Source: Gnetum montanum (Eukaryota; Streptophyta; Gnetopsida; Gnetales; Gnetaceae). Taken from it: DNA of 64,000 nucleotides. Positions 32,047 to 44,850 of the stretch are shown piece after piece. The notes beneath the pieces are model-generated. The model did no database searches. It worked only from the letters and a program-made list of their open reading frames with translations, and was not told the DNA's origin. The position numbers and the translations under genes were made by a program. The DNA is taken from NCBI GenBank assembly GCA_015680685.1, contig MNCI01004556.1, positions 449,108-513,107 of the forward strand, written 5' to 3'. The stretch's first letter is position 1, and the number at the start of each line of letters is the position of its first letter.

Positions 32047-35000
32047 GTTTCCCGATTGGGAGACCTTGATGAAGAAAACACCAAAGGAATTGTTGAATTT
32101 TAGGAAGAGTCGGGAGATGCCAAATTTTGTTGAAAAGAGAGATCCAAAAATTCTCTGTTTCTTGTTTATTCCAGGATCGATTACAGCATAGAATGACTTC
32201 AGAAGAATCGTGTAACAATTGGAAGGGAAAATGTGGCCGATAAGGAAAAATTTTTGACCCATTAGACCAATGGAGGCCATGAAATAGACCTTGGATAGCA
32301 CCATCAAGGCGTAAATATTGATGAAGAAAAGTATGTATCTAGTGGAAGCAAAGCCTCATTGCTTTTGAAGCGCCATATAGGTTTTCGAACGCTTCCCAAG
32401 AAATCCATTGATTAGCAAGGCGAAGACAATTAAGGGAAATCACTCCCTTCCGGTACCAAATAATGGCTAATCTTGCATTAGAAATGGCAAGAGGGGCAGG
32501 GTTCAAGGGTAACCACCAAGGGCAAAGCATGGGAAGGAGAGTAGGGTTAAGATGGATATTAGACCAGTTAATATGATGGTGGAGAACTTGCCAAGCCTTC
32601 CAAATGCTTTTGAATAAATGGGAGCCAGGAATGGAGATAGAATGAGGAGAGAAAATCCAATTAATAGGATGGATGTGTTTCCAAAAAGGCTTATGTTTAG
32701 GAAAAATTTGATGAAGCCTTAGCTGGAGAAGATTTTCAATTATGTCAGAGGTGTCCAGATGTTGCACAAGCCACTTAGCAACTAAGGTGAGTCCCTGTTT
32801 GTATGAATTCAACAGTCCTAATCCTCCTTTGTTTCTACGAAGAGTGACGATGTTCCAAGCAACACGATGAAAACCTCACTAGGAATCTTTAGATGACCAC
32901 ATGAAGTCTCGAAATAATCACTCCAAGTTTTGATAGGCTGTGTGGGAAGGAGCCCAGCATGAGGAATAATATACATGGGTAGAAGCACAAATGGATTTAC
33001 AAACAAGATATTTTCCTGCCAAGGTAAGGGGCTTAGTCTTCCACTTTTCAGTTTTCTTACGAATACGAGAGATAACTAGCTCCCACAGAGTAGAAGTAGG
33101 ACCACGAAATTGAAAAGGGATTCCCAAGAGCTTCATGATCTCATGGTCTTGGATTAATTTCCATGGATAGGTGGGGAGTTTACTATAATTGTTATGAAAA
33201 CTATATACAGAAGATTTAGACCAATTAATGGTAGAACCAGAGAGAGAACAATATTGCTCTACTTGGGCTAAAAGACGTTTAACGTTATCGGTTGTATTTT
33301 GGATTAGAAAAAAAGAGTCATCCGCAAAATGCATATTAAGCAGTTGATGTTGAGGAGAGGAAAAGTGCATGCCATATAGCATACCTGAGTGAATATCGTG
33401 GTTAATTTGATGGCAAAGGAAATCCGCAGCAATTATAAAGAGATAAGGGGCAGGAGGACAACCTTGTCTTACTGATCTATGAATTACAAAGGGGGCGGTG
33501 ATGCCAAAGGTGGTGGCTATTCTCGCATTAGCATTTGAGAAGAGACATTTCACCATATGAAGATACTTGGAGCCAAAACCGAGTTTTGACATAGTTTGAA
33601 GGATGAAGTCCCACTTAATGTTGTCATAGGCCTTAGCATAGTCCAATTTCATCAAAAGGATGTCTTGGCCATCATCCTCAGCCCACTGCAAACCTTCCCA
33701 AGCAGCCACAACATTATCTAAGATATAACACCCTGGGACAAATCCGGTTTGTTGAGAGGATATAATTTTATGAAGGAATTTTTTCAAACGTAAAGCTAAG
33801 CATTTGGCCCAAATTTTGTATACCACATTAAGAAGAGTAATGGGTCACCAATTAGCTATACTAGTAGGGTCTCCTGATTTGGGAAGGAGGCGAATAATCC
33901 CAAGATTTAAATTTGGTCCAAGAGAACCTAGATGGATAGCCTCTTTAATTACTTGGAAAAGGTCATGGCCAACTAGATTCCAATGCCTCTGAAAAAACTC
34001 AACAGGGAAACCATCATATCCAGGAGCTTTCCCAGAACTAACTTTGAAACAAGTGTGTTGAAGCTCTTCTTGAGTCATATTAGCTTCGAGGATGTGAGAC
34101 ATGGATGAGTCAACTAACCTAGGATAGTTACGCGTAGTGTCCTCAAATGATGAGACATTCATTGGGGAAGCAGTAAACAAGGCTTCAAAGTGCTCATTAA
34201 GGTAAGAGAGGATACTCTCATGATCATTGATAATAACACCATCCCTAGCGAAGGTATCTGGGGATGGAATGGAAGGAGAGCTGTTAAGATATTTAAAAAA
34301 TTCCTTACATTGCTCATCTTGAATCTTCAACCAAGTAAGTCTACTTTTGATTAAGGCACTATGGGCCTTGTGGACTACCCAAGATTGGAAAGTGGAGCGA
34401 ACTTTAGCAAGTTCTTTGTGAATGTGGGTGTTAAAGGGTTCTATGGATAACTATTCCGTAAGATTATTAATAGTTGAACAAATGTTGTTGTACTCTTGTC
34501 TAGAATGAGAGGCCACTTCCTTGCCGAACTTCCGAGCAAAGTTCGTCACCCTACTAGTAGTTCATAGCCACCATTGGATCCAACCCACATGGCCAATGGG
34601 CCTAGGTTCGGCATTCCAAAGATTAGAAAGAAGATGTTGAGACGAAGGAGACGAGAATAAATTAGAGTGTAGGCGGAAGAGGTGGAATCTGGTCCTATGA
34701 GAAGTACCAGAGATTTGCATGGAAATGACGATGGAATAATGGTCAGATAACGTAGCATGTTGGTGAACCGTAGTGGTGGAGATTGCCTACCAAAAGGATA
34801 GTGTGGAGAAGTAAAATCGATCTAGCCGACTATATATTCGAGCCTAACCCAGACGAAGGTTACTCCAAGTAAATCTGTGGAGAGATCTGCTAGAGTTATC
34901 CGTGACTCTGTCACAGAGATAAAATTGTTTTTTAAAGTCAGACCAAGGTTGAAATTCATGAGGAGGAAGTCGAAAAGGAACTCCCCCAAGTTTATCGTGA

Positions 35001-35443
35001 GGAAATTCAATCATATTAAAATCTCTGCCAAAAATCCAAGGAACAGAAGGAAGAGAAAAGGTTCGTTCCTGCCATAAGTTAGCCCATTCCATGGAGTCAT
35101 TTGGAGCATAAACAGAGCAAACCCCAAAGGGTCCTTTGGAGGAGGAGAAGATAGCCCAAGAAACTCTTTGGCTTGAATCGGAACCAGAACGGATGAGTTT
35201 GTCTTTCCAATGGGCTGAAATGAGAATAGCGGCTCCACCTTTTCCATACTCGTGGGAGGTAGCTATGACTGAGGAGTGGGGAAGAAACCTATGAGCTGAA
35301 AATTCTAAGTCAGAGATTGAAATTTTAATTTCCTGAAGAAGGATGAAATCAAAGGAGGTATTCAAACTAGAGAGAAAATTGCTAGCCCTTTTACCTCGAA
35401 GCCTATCTGTAAGGCCGCGAACATTCCAAGATACTAAATTCAT
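32047..35443 (-). pseudogene. LINE ORF2: AP endonuclease and reverse transcriptase
   Basis: A single frame from ATG 35,443 reaches the N gap at 32,046. The endonuclease domain opens MNLVSWNVRGL, with ILLQEIKI (catalytic Glu), RDFNMIEF (Asp/Asn) and LSDHYSI. Reverse transcriptase follows: GKAPGYDGFPVEFF, ITLLNVVYKIWAK, QTGFVPG, LLMKLDYAKAYD, RQGCPPAPYLFI and the catalytic HFADDSFFL (33,317-33,328). Downstream is an RVT-associated zinc-binding region (IWHLPTLPKIQQFLW). Nine stops lie in frame: 34,844; 34,787; 34,562; 34,451; 33,845; 32,918; 32,879; 32,876; 32,339 (lower coordinate of each). Where the family residue is known they replace Arg, Gln or Trp. The encoded enzyme would nick target DNA and copy LINE RNA in the nucleus. 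Confidence 0.9.
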
Positions 35444-36546
35444 GAGGAGGTAGAAGATGCAGGTAAGGAAAGAACTTCAGAGGATTTGAGGGTTAATGTG
35501 TCCTCTTCCATTATGTTGGAGAGGACAACTAAGGGGTCGTTTGTATTAACTGGAAATACAGAAGAGGCTATATGGGAGGGAGATAATGGAGGGTCAGAAA
35601 AGGAGGAGGGTTTAGCTCTTTTCCTGCCCCCTTCATTCCCTCCCTCAGTGGTTAAAATAGAGTCCTTGAAAGATTTAGACTGGGTGAATTTAGCTTGTAA
35701 AGTGATCTTTATAGAGGGGCTAGAATGAGGGACCTATGTGGTAGAGGATTTAGGTTTGGAGAGAAAACTAGAGGTCTTGTGGGGAGTGGCTGCAAATTTA
35801 AATGTTTTCGGTGGGACTTGAGTTTCATCTATAGGAGAAGAATGGTGTTGTGAAGGGTTGTTTGCATTTTTCTTCCTAACTAAGGAAGGGCAGGCTGAGA
35901 TGTGGTGATCAGCTCAATGACAATAGCTACAAGAGTTTGGAAGGTAAAAATAATCAACTTTTTGTGTGAACAATTTTCCTTTAGCCGCTAATGTGAGAGA
36001 GGTTTTCTTGTGAGAGATGTCTAGTTCTATGCAGTAGCGACAAAACTGAATTCCATTAACCTCTACTCCATGATCAGAGATAATGTGACCTAGGGTACAG
36101 ACAATGTCTCTCGCAAAGGTGGAAAAAATAAGAGGAAGATTAGGTAACTCCACATAACAGGGGATAGTTTTATAGGCTGGGTCAGTGACATCGAAGTCAA
36201 ATTTCCATGGACGGATGACCAAGGTGGCATTTTGTGCTGGGAAAAAATAGGCTGAAAGGGATTTCTTGACATGAGAAGCATCAGAGAGTTCTGCGAGCAC
36301 AAATTTTCAGGCATAATATCGGGCATAGGAAATGGTTATGCCGTGAGATTGTAGAATAGATTTGATGTACAAATTGAGATTTACTGATCGGGGAATAAAA
36401 CCCATAATTTGAATAAAAATGAATCGAGATGCAAATTCTTCAGCTACATTATCAAAAAGATCGTCCGAAATAAAAAAATCAACATTAGTGGAGTTGGGGG
36501 AACTTCCCTGCTAAGAAGAACCAGACGGGCTGTGAGATGCATCCAT
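35440..36546 (-). pseudogene. LINE ORF1: DUF4283-like RNA-binding protein with zinc knuckle
   Basis: The frame starts at ATG 36,546 (MDASHSPSGSS) and ends at TGA 35,442-35,440, whose last bases overlap the ORF2 ATG as ATGA. Residues about 20-190 resemble the DUF4283 domain of plant LINE and retroelement gag-like proteins (EEFASRFIFIQIMGFIPRS, LVIRPWKFDFD, CYVELPNLPL). A CX2CX4HX4C knuckle (CSYCH-stop-ADHHISAC) lies near 35,920, with a stop inside the knuckle spacer. A Ser/Pro/Lys-rich tail follows. Four stops are in frame. The expected role is binding LINE RNA and forming the ribonucleoprotein. Confidence 0.8.
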
Positions 36547-37185
36547 GACTACACCAGTGAACCCGTTGATGCCAAACCACCTTACGGGATTCTGAAAAAA
36601 TAGGGGTTTCTAAAAAAACAGCGGCGGGATGAGCAGAGCGCGGATCTGAGTGGGTGGCGGTCGCGGCAGCGACGGCGGCGGCAGCAGCAGCGGAAGCAGG
36701 GCGTGAGACTAGAAGCGGCAATCGAGGAGGGCATGAGTTTTGAGTAGAGCGAGGGCATCGATGGGAGGATTGGGCAAAACCAAAACGCGGAGTGTCTAGA
36801 AAATGTGCAGATCTGAAACGTGAGGAATCTGCAGGGCCTGGAAAACACGCGGATCTGGAACGTGAGAAGTCTGCAGAGCCAAAGGTAGATCTGGCACCGC
36901 TGTCTGAAGATCTGGAACCATGACTAGCAGGTCTGGAATCACGGCCTGAAGATCTGAGATCACGGCCTGCAGATCAAAGATCTACAGAGGTGGAATGCCC
37001 GCAGCCACGACTATGTCCGCGGCCGCGACTATGTCCACGGCCACGACTGTGACCGCGGTAGTGGTCTGAGGGGATGCTGCCCGAGGAGAGGTCATCGAGG
37101 TGAGCACCGTCACCGCAGTGAGCGCCGAAGACCGGAAGCCATCCGCGGCTTCTCAGAAAAAAAAAATTTCTCAGAATATTTCTCC
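36547..37185 (-). promoter_or_regulatory. CpG-rich 5' untranslated region of the LINE
   Basis: This is the only strongly GC-rich stretch of the window. It holds three tandem 18-bp units of the type CACGACTATGTCCGCGGC (about 37,005-37,058) and about five irregular units built on CAGATCTGGAACGTGAG / GATCTGGAATCACGGCCTG (about 36,808-36,980). Such regions drive internal transcription in LINEs; promoter activity here is inferred from position only. Confidence 0.55.
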
Positions 37186-37201
37186 TTTGACTACATTTTG
37201 A
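37186..37201. repeat. LINE target-site duplication, right copy
   Basis: TTTGACTACATTTTGA, identical to 31,512-31,527. Confidence 0.9.
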
Positions 37202-38678
37202 TTCATTTTAACTATATTTTAATTTATTTAAAAAAAATTAGACAATAGAACTAGGATTTTGAGTAGTCATTTGTATTTTTTATTCTCAAAATAAATCCAG
37301 ACAACAATAACCCAAAATGAAAGTTGTTCAACTTCCAAATGAAAATTTTGAGATGTCCTTAACTATTTGTTATAACCCCATCATAAGGTCATGAAAAGGT
37401 CATAATGAATTTTGATATCATAGTAAGATACCATGTGTCTTTATGAGAATCTTTTGCAAAGTGATCCCTAATCTCCTGGTAATGGAAAATTGAGAAAATG
37501 ATAAAAAGCATAGTTTCTAGGACTTCCATGAATGCCTAAAAGTCTAAAAACATTAACTTATCACATCTTATAATTTTAAAATATTATAATAATATTTAGG
37601 ATATTAAATTTATTTATTTTATTTATTTAAAATTTCAATTAACCTCTTACAACTTGTTTTTTCAATTTTAGTAGTCTTAGATCCTTTTTTGCTAGTATCT
37701 TCTTTGGCTTAGATCATTGCATGGCTTATTAAGTGATTTGGACACATTTTTCCAACTTCCAAGGTTTATTTTAGATATAAATATTTGTATTTTGAAATTT
37801 GAATGTATTTGGAGACTTTGAATTAATAATACTTATACAAATCACATTTTTTAACAAGTATCAAAAGTATTTTTATAGTGCTTACTCGAGTTGCCTTTCT
37901 CATTCAAGAGTGAGATACTTATGTGTGTCATCATTCTTGATAAGTATTTGTTAAAATTTGTTTCTAGTTGTGTTTTCTGAATGGTAATAGAATGTTTCAA
38001 ATATTTTTGTTAATTTGATAAATTTTAGAATTTGTTCATTATATCATTTTGGCATGTTTTTCTTTTTAATGCTAACTCTTTGAATGTAGCTATCTCTTAT
38101 GCATGACTATCCAACTACCTAATGCCTAAAACAAAAAATCATAAAGGAGAATTTTGTAGCTTTTTTCCCTACTTAGTTTTAGTACTAATTTTCCTTGTGT
38201 TTCTATACTTTTGATATGATCCAAAATGTAGCTATCTCCTATGCATGACTATCCAACTACCTAATGCCTAAAACAAAAAATCATAAAGGAGAATTTTGTA
38301 GCTTTTTTTCCCTACTTAGTTTTAGTACTAATTTTCCTTGTGTTTCTATACTTTTGATATGATCTAGTTAGTTCTGAGAAAGAGGAGTTAGATGAAGAAG
38401 CTAATGCTTAGAATTTTATTTTAATGCATTATTAGTTTAGTTATTAAGCTACAAATTGTATGATTTTTTCCTTAGATTATAATATTTAGCTAGGATTTTT
38501 ATATCACATAATGTTTCTATTTGGTTGTGAGGATTTATATTTGTCTATCTTTGATGTAGGCCTAACTTTATCATGGATTTTTATTTCTATAGTAATGGAT
38601 ATTTTTAGCTATTTTTATTCAACAAATTTTATCATCATTAAAATTCAATGTCTTTTAAGGTTGGGTTTTTATTATTAT
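37202..38678. other. AT-rich spacer with a 142-bp tandem duplication
   Basis: The segment 38,084-38,225 is repeated at 38,226-38,364 almost without change (one transition and a T-run length difference near the middle). No gene is seen elsewhere in this stretch. Confidence 0.6.
38084..38364. repeat. Recent tandem duplication, unit 142 bp
   Basis: Both units begin ATGTAGCTATCTC and end CTTTTGATATGATC; near-identity indicates a recent event in otherwise old sequence. Confidence 0.9.
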
Positions 38679-39631
38679 TAATGAGTGGTGAAGGATACCG
38701 CTGCACCCAACCATACAAATCACAAAGCATTCACGCACAACCTAGTCGAATTCCATGGACTCTTTAGTTTTTGGTGCACTAGTCTTCTAGGAAGTGAATC
38801 TTGCCCTACGGTCATTCATTGTCTTCCCAATTACACTTAAGAAGTACAAAGGTATGGTTAAGTGTAATTGAGGTATATGAATTTTATCATTTTATGTTTT
38901 ATGGTTTTGATGCTTAAAGAGAGAGATTAAGTAATTTGAAGACTAATGTAATTTAACTAACTAGTCTCTAGCTAGTCCTAACATAAGCATTCGGTCCCAC
39001 TTTCCATACATATCCTAAACCCACATATCCACTGCTAGGTTACCAAGTACTATGCTACTGGGTGCACCAAGCAATAATGCTACTGGGATTACCAAGCAAA
39101 TACGTGTTTATGCTCAAAGCAGTCACGCTTATGTACTTAATCTATTTAGCTTAATTGATTAAATTCTAATTTAGATTAATTTAGCTTAATTGATTAAATA
39201 TGTAATAAAAATAATGAATGCATAAATAAAATATTTAAGCTATCCAGAATGCTACAATGCTTATTAAGAAATTGATCTTTATTGCCATACACATGGTATG
39301 GTTCAAGTACAATAGTGCTCAAATAAAGATCTATACACTCAATAACTCTTGTTGTAGGCACTCAAGAAAAATATTCTAACTTTCAAATAGAAAAAATACA
39401 ATAGCTCTACTACTACTATGAATCTGATGCCCATAACATAGTTGGGAGCTTGTATTTATAGTTTTTTTTCTCTAGGGCTATGTTGATGGGCCCCCATCAA
39501 TGTAAGAAATGCTACATCGACACAACCCCATCGATGAGGCAACATAATGTAAATGGGGCCCCATCGACGAGCATCCATCGACAAGTCCACATTAATGGGG
39601 ATCCATCAATGTGACACTTTGATGCCCATCA
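38679..39631 (-). repeat. 3' LTR of element A
   Basis: About 953 bp, starting TAATGAG (for TGATGAG) and ending GCCCATCA; homologous to the LTRs of E1 and B. It is closest in feature content to E1. Confidence 0.85.
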
Positions 39632-39641
39632 TACCCCCATA
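39632..39641 (-). other. Polypurine tract of element A
   Basis: On the minus strand the sequence ATGGGGGTA directly precedes the LTR start TGATGGG. In element B the same position reads ATAAGGGTA (46,610-46,618). This is the plus-strand DNA primer in LTR element replication. Confidence 0.55.
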
Positions 39642-39869
39642 ACTAAATGAAAACTTGTCCCAAGTTCTTTTACAAAATTGGAAAGGTATGGGATTATTGA
39701 CTAACTCTTAACAAAACAAAACAAACTATCTTGACAAAACTAAGTGCCTAAGTGTACAAGTCAACACATTACAAAATTGTGGTGTTCATGACACAAAATT
39801 GAACACCATGACATGACTACATAAAAAGAATTGGACAACACTTCCTTTGATGGCATGAAGGTGGTGAAG

Positions 39870-42715
39870 AAGATCAAGTAGTCCTAGGCGGTGGTGGCTC
39901 CTGAGGTTCTAAGGAGCCTTTGCCAAATTTAAACATGTGTGGTAGCTGAGGTGGCTATGGTTGTCCTACTATGACTACAACCTCTAGTGGAAGGTGAAAG
40001 GCATCAACCAATTCCCTCATCTTCTCCTCCTTACTCTAGGAATCAGTCAAGGTCCACGCAACATCACCAATGTCAATCAAAATGGTGACATCCAATGGAC
40101 AAGGCATTATTGGGAACATTTGCTTTACATTGATAAACTAGGTAGTGAGCTATTTGTGTTCGATGTCAAACACCCTAACTATGTTTTACAACTCCTAGAG
40201 GTCATTCATCCTCCTAGCTAGGTTCTCTGTAGTTGATTATTGATCTATGAATCATGCCTTGAGAATTTCAAGTTCAACATTGGCCATCGCAAGCTTATCC
40301 TTGGTGTCCTTATGGTGCTTGAACTCAACCTTGTACAACAAGTACAAGCTAGCCACCTACTTCTCTAACTTTGACTGAAGCCATCCAGTACTCAACATGG
40401 CCAAATTTGCATAATGGAGATTGGCAAGCTCCATGTACTTCATCATCTTCTTGATGTGCAACTCCTTCATGCAAACTTCTTCTTTGTTGTAGTCATCTAT
40501 GCCATTAACAATGGGTTGCCACAACTCTTTTCCTTGCTATCATTGCTAAAGGGTCTCATTTACCTTTTCCTTGACCAACTAGATATGCTTCTCATTTACT
40601 TCTTTTTTTAGACCGACCTATTCTCTGTAATGATCCTTGACTCTCTCAAACTTAAGAACCTCTGATCTTGAGGTGGCTACCTTGATCACAATTTTATACT
40701 AAAGGGCATGGACTTCCTCAATGGAGAAATTTCTATTTTTCATTGCCAATCTCTTTAGTTTTGTGTTTGCTCTACCAATTTCTCCTACTGTTGATGGATA
40801 AAATCTATTAAATGTTGCTTATGCACATCAACATTTCATAGGCAATGACTTTCTACAATCAATTGGACATTCTCTTGGAAGGTCTAATCTAAGGCCTTCT
40901 AGATCTTTTGCTAAATGGCCTCTACCAAGGATTGATAGAACACCACCATTTCCATCGCACCCTCAACCCCTTTGAGTTTGATGTGAAGTTGTCTGATAGC
41001 CTCATCTATTGTCAATGCTAGGTTGAGAAATGTAGGGTTAGCAATCTAAGCTCTTAGTTTGACAACTTTCATAGCCAAGCATTCATTCTGATTCTTGGTT
41101 GCTTCAAGTTGTCCCTCAAATATGATGTTTTTTCCCCTTTACTCCAGCAACTCGAACTAGGTCACAGTGATAGTATCTAGAAGCTCAAAGACATCTAGAA
41201 GTAGTTGCCTAATTCCCACCAGTTGGTCCAACAATTCTTCATGCTACACTACACTTATTCTCCCACTTTTGGTTCTTGTGGATGTCTACACATCTTTAAG
41301 TATAGTGATATCTAGTGCAAATATTGTAGGTTCATTGAGAGTCTTAGCAATATGATTAGTAATTACTTCTGTAGTGATCACCTATCATTGATGCTGCATC
41401 ACCAGTACAGTTGCCCTTTCACCCTCCTCCAAGCACACTGAGAAGGTCATAGTGGTCCTAGAGATTTATGGGAGTGACTATTATTCTACAAAAGATACTA
41501 TAACCTCTCTAGCACTCAAATTTAACCTCATGGTTAATTGCATTCTTTGGGTTGAGAAAATGGATCCACCCTCATCCATCAAGTTGATCATTTAGGCCAC
41601 CTCATTAAGGTGACTCATGGCTAGTTTATAGATGGATGGGTCCCCACCACATGGGCCTACTCTTTACTCTTGTTCACTCAAGAGTCATTCTTTGTATTCT
41701 CACAACTATTGGATGGTTGTAGCGATGTCTAGCACTATTATCTAAGTGGTAGGTGGAGGTGGTGGTCATTACTCCTCTTCTTGAATTATGGTCATAGGTA
41801 TTTTATCCTTCATCGGTTCCCCCTAGTTGGTAGCCAAAATAGTTCTCACAGTATCATTGGTGTAACAGACTATCCCTCCCCTTCGACAGAGGTTCCTGAT
41901 GAGGCATGAGAAGGGAAGTGCCTTTCTTCCATGCTCATTTTCTTTAAACTTCTTCTCCACCTCTGGATAAATTAGTTGTAGAAGGTTAACTAGGAATCTC
42001 CCATTCAAAATAGTGCATGCTTGGGTAGAGAAGGTGGTGATTTTATCTAGCCTCACCATGGGATTAAGGTGAAAGGTTGCAATATTATAATGGATCCTCT
42101 CCACTAGTGTGAGCATGACAAACTCCTTGTGATTAACACCATAGCACCATTGCATCCATTCTTTCTTAAAAATTGGATCCACTTGCATTGGGATCTTAGT
42201 AATATTTACCCTTGTTTTAGGAAACCCAAGTATTACACTAATTGCTTGCATGAAGTAGGACATTGAGATGTCCTTGATCTTCACCATTTCTCTAGGTTGC
42301 TTGTTATTCTAGAATAGGAATGTCTCTCCCATGTACCACTCCCCAGTGGAAGTGATGATTGGCCACATGGGAGAGGCCTTTAGCTAGTCCTATACTTCTC
42401 TTGATGCATGCTCTTGAAGCACTAATTTTTGGACCTCTTTCAATTTTATTTGATTTTAATAAGCCTCTGTTAAGTTCATCTCAAGGTTTGCTAATTGTGC
42501 TGGTGCATCATGTTGATGGAAGTGTTCTATTGTTGTTGCTACTGATTCTAGAATCTATCTAATAGACTTCACTTCTACCTCTTCCTTGAGAGGACCTATG
42601 GCATGGGTTACGAGTGGTTCATCTTGGGGTTTTTTTGACCTCTTCCCATTCTAGGTTGTTTCTTCCTTGGTTAGGATGGTCTTACTTCCTGTGAGTGCTT
42701 TCCTTTTGGTGCCAT
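39870..42715 (-). pseudogene. Athila downstream ORF of element A (plant transposon protein domain)
   Basis: It starts near ATG 42,715 (MAPKGKH; an early one-base shift is likely) and ends near 39,870. The N-terminal third has the pattern of the putative plant transposon protein domain carried by Athila-type elements: ASPMWPIITSTGEWYMGETFL, ISMSYFMQAISVILGFP, IHYNIATFHLNPMVRLDKI, then RKALPFSCLIRNLCRRGGIV at about 41,930-41,870. The remainder is rich in Leu, Lys, Glu and Gln heptad-like stretches, suggesting a long coiled coil. Many stops. Function in the element is unknown; in some families this slot is called env-like. Confidence 0.65.
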
Positions 42716-44850
42716 CTATAGTCACAACACATCCATGGATTAGTAGATGTAATGTGTAACTTTAAAGTTTTGAATACCTTTTTCTCATTAGTTAGTTAGG
42801 TACACTTTGGCTTAGGTTGGACCATGGCAGATTGATTATTTTATTGTTATTTTATTAACTATTTATTATAATTGTTACCTAAGCTTATTGGACCATGGTA
42901 GATATATTTTTTAGTTAAACCTTTATTGGAGTTTAAAAAATTACAAAAAAAATTATCAAAAATGGTACATTTGTGGCCCCCACAATGAAGAGCTTACCTC
43001 TAGTAGCTACAAGGTCAAAGAACAAAGTGATTTGGATAAATAGTTTGTAAGTTATGGGCTCTAGAATGTTCTGGGCTCTGAACAATTAAAAAATGCATTT
43101 AGCATTTGTGAGAAAATGTAAAATTTTCCAAGTGTGGTTACATCTATTTATAGTGTTTTTCCCTTACATTTATGGGGCCTCATATATAGGTCTACTCCAT
43201 TGACAGGACCCTGTATACGAGGCCCATCAACAAAAATTTATAAATGTCAACATCTCAAAAAAACTATAAGGAAATTTTTAATGAAATTGAGGTCTATGGA
43301 ATCCCATAAAAGCCAAGAATATGATAAAATCATTAAAGAGGATCTTTGAAGGATTAAAAACTAAAAATTTTGATGGAGAACATATTTGATGAACAAAATA
43401 TCTAAAGGAGCACATAGTCTAATGTGGAAGATGGGTGTACAAAAGATTTTGCTTGCAAGAATGCCTAAGGATAAGGTGCTTAATGCACTTGAGCAAGGAA
43501 TATATAAGTAGGTCCTCTCCATAGTGGACACATTCCCTTTTTTCCCTTACAAAACCTCAACCTAAGGATTCCGTGGGCCTCATAGGTGAATGATGGTTGA
43601 TGAAAGTTAAGAACCAAAACCCAAAAGATTCTACCTAGGAATTCAAATACTTTAGACCAAGACATGAAATGAAGAACATGAACATCGATAGTGAGGTGAG
43701 TTATGAATAGTGAAATGGATGATGGAGAAGATGGGATGGAATTCCATATTGAGGTCATAAGAAGTCCCTTGTAGAGTTCATGTTTAAAATGACCAAAGAA
43801 GATCCATCCTTAGTCCAAACCAAAACCAACCTCTTTCAGTGACTTCACATCACCACTCAAAGACCAATCCACCCCTTAGAGACACAAGAGGTGCACCCAA
43901 AAAACAACCACTATTCCATGAAAAGAAGAAAAGTGATGTAGGAAGTGAAAAAGGGCCTTAGTTAGAGGGGACCTTCAAGCATGGGTGCATGTCTTTCTAG
44001 TTTCATAACTAGTGGGTGTAGCCCATTTATTTGTCTAATGGATGTGCATTGAATTCCCATCATTTTTTTTCTTTCTTTTTTTGTATTTTGTTTTTATTTT
44101 TTATTTTTTATTTTTTGATTTTTCGATGGGAACCACACCATGCAAAAACTTTATTTGACTTCCTATTAGTGGTTGGAATGAAATGGTAAGAAGTCCATAA
44201 AACGCACTCAAGCACTCAAGTAAGTAGAAGAGTACAAAGAGTATTGAGTCCCCTTGAAGTCACACCCTGTTCAAACCTTTAAATCCTTCCCAATCCTGGA
44301 AACTACCAAGTTCACAAATTTATTAAGAGTTTCTTTAATGAAAGGGACCTCAAACTTCTAGAACAAGGAAAATCATAGAGCTTTTGGATGGGTGGATGAT
44401 GTAGACTCACTACCTATTCCATGAAAAATAAACTATGATTGAGTCATTGGTACAAAAATTCAAAAATAGAAACCAAACATTAGCAAATAAAACATAAAGC
44501 ACAAATCACCATTAGTAATAGCCACAACACCACTGTGTCTTATGGAAATAAAATACTTTTATTAGAAAAAATTTGAAAATCACACTAAAAAAACATATAA
44601 TATATAAGAAAGTGTAAAATATCCAATAAATATTCAAATGTACTAACAATGGTATAAAAATGGCATAAAAATAGAAAAACAATTGAAAATCAAAAAGTTG
44701 TAAAATAAATAACTTACAAAGTCAAAATTGTGGAAAAAAAATAGAAAAACTAAGAATCCATATGGATGATTTAGCATAGATGGCCACCTCCCCCATGACT
44801 GAGTTGGAAGAAGGAGATCGAAAAAATTGAGTGTGGCTATCCATCCATTG
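42716..44850 (-). other. Non-coding region between downstream ORF and pol of A
   Basis: About 2.1 kb shared with element B (49,710-51,560) and, in its pol-proximal part, with E1. It contains a T-rich tract near 44,065-44,120 and no coding frame. Confidence 0.6.

Larger units (their letters stand above)
31528..37185 (-). mobile_element. Near full-length L1-type LINE with poly(C) tail
   Basis: The element lies exactly between two identical 16-bp duplications. On the minus strand it has a CpG-rich 5' untranslated region (37,185-36,547), ORF1, ORF2 overlapping ORF1 by four bases, a short 3' region ending CTATTAATAAAATTCTC, TTTTTGGGGTCCGACA and then 15 C residues. A 358-base N gap lies in the 3' part of ORF2. 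Thirteen nonsense codons inactivate it, but no frameshift was found in either ORF. Confidence 0.9.

Noticed and set aside
31681-32307. Long open frames across the N gap
   Set aside because: They are open only because N codons cannot be stops; the real frame is LINE ORF2 on the minus strand.
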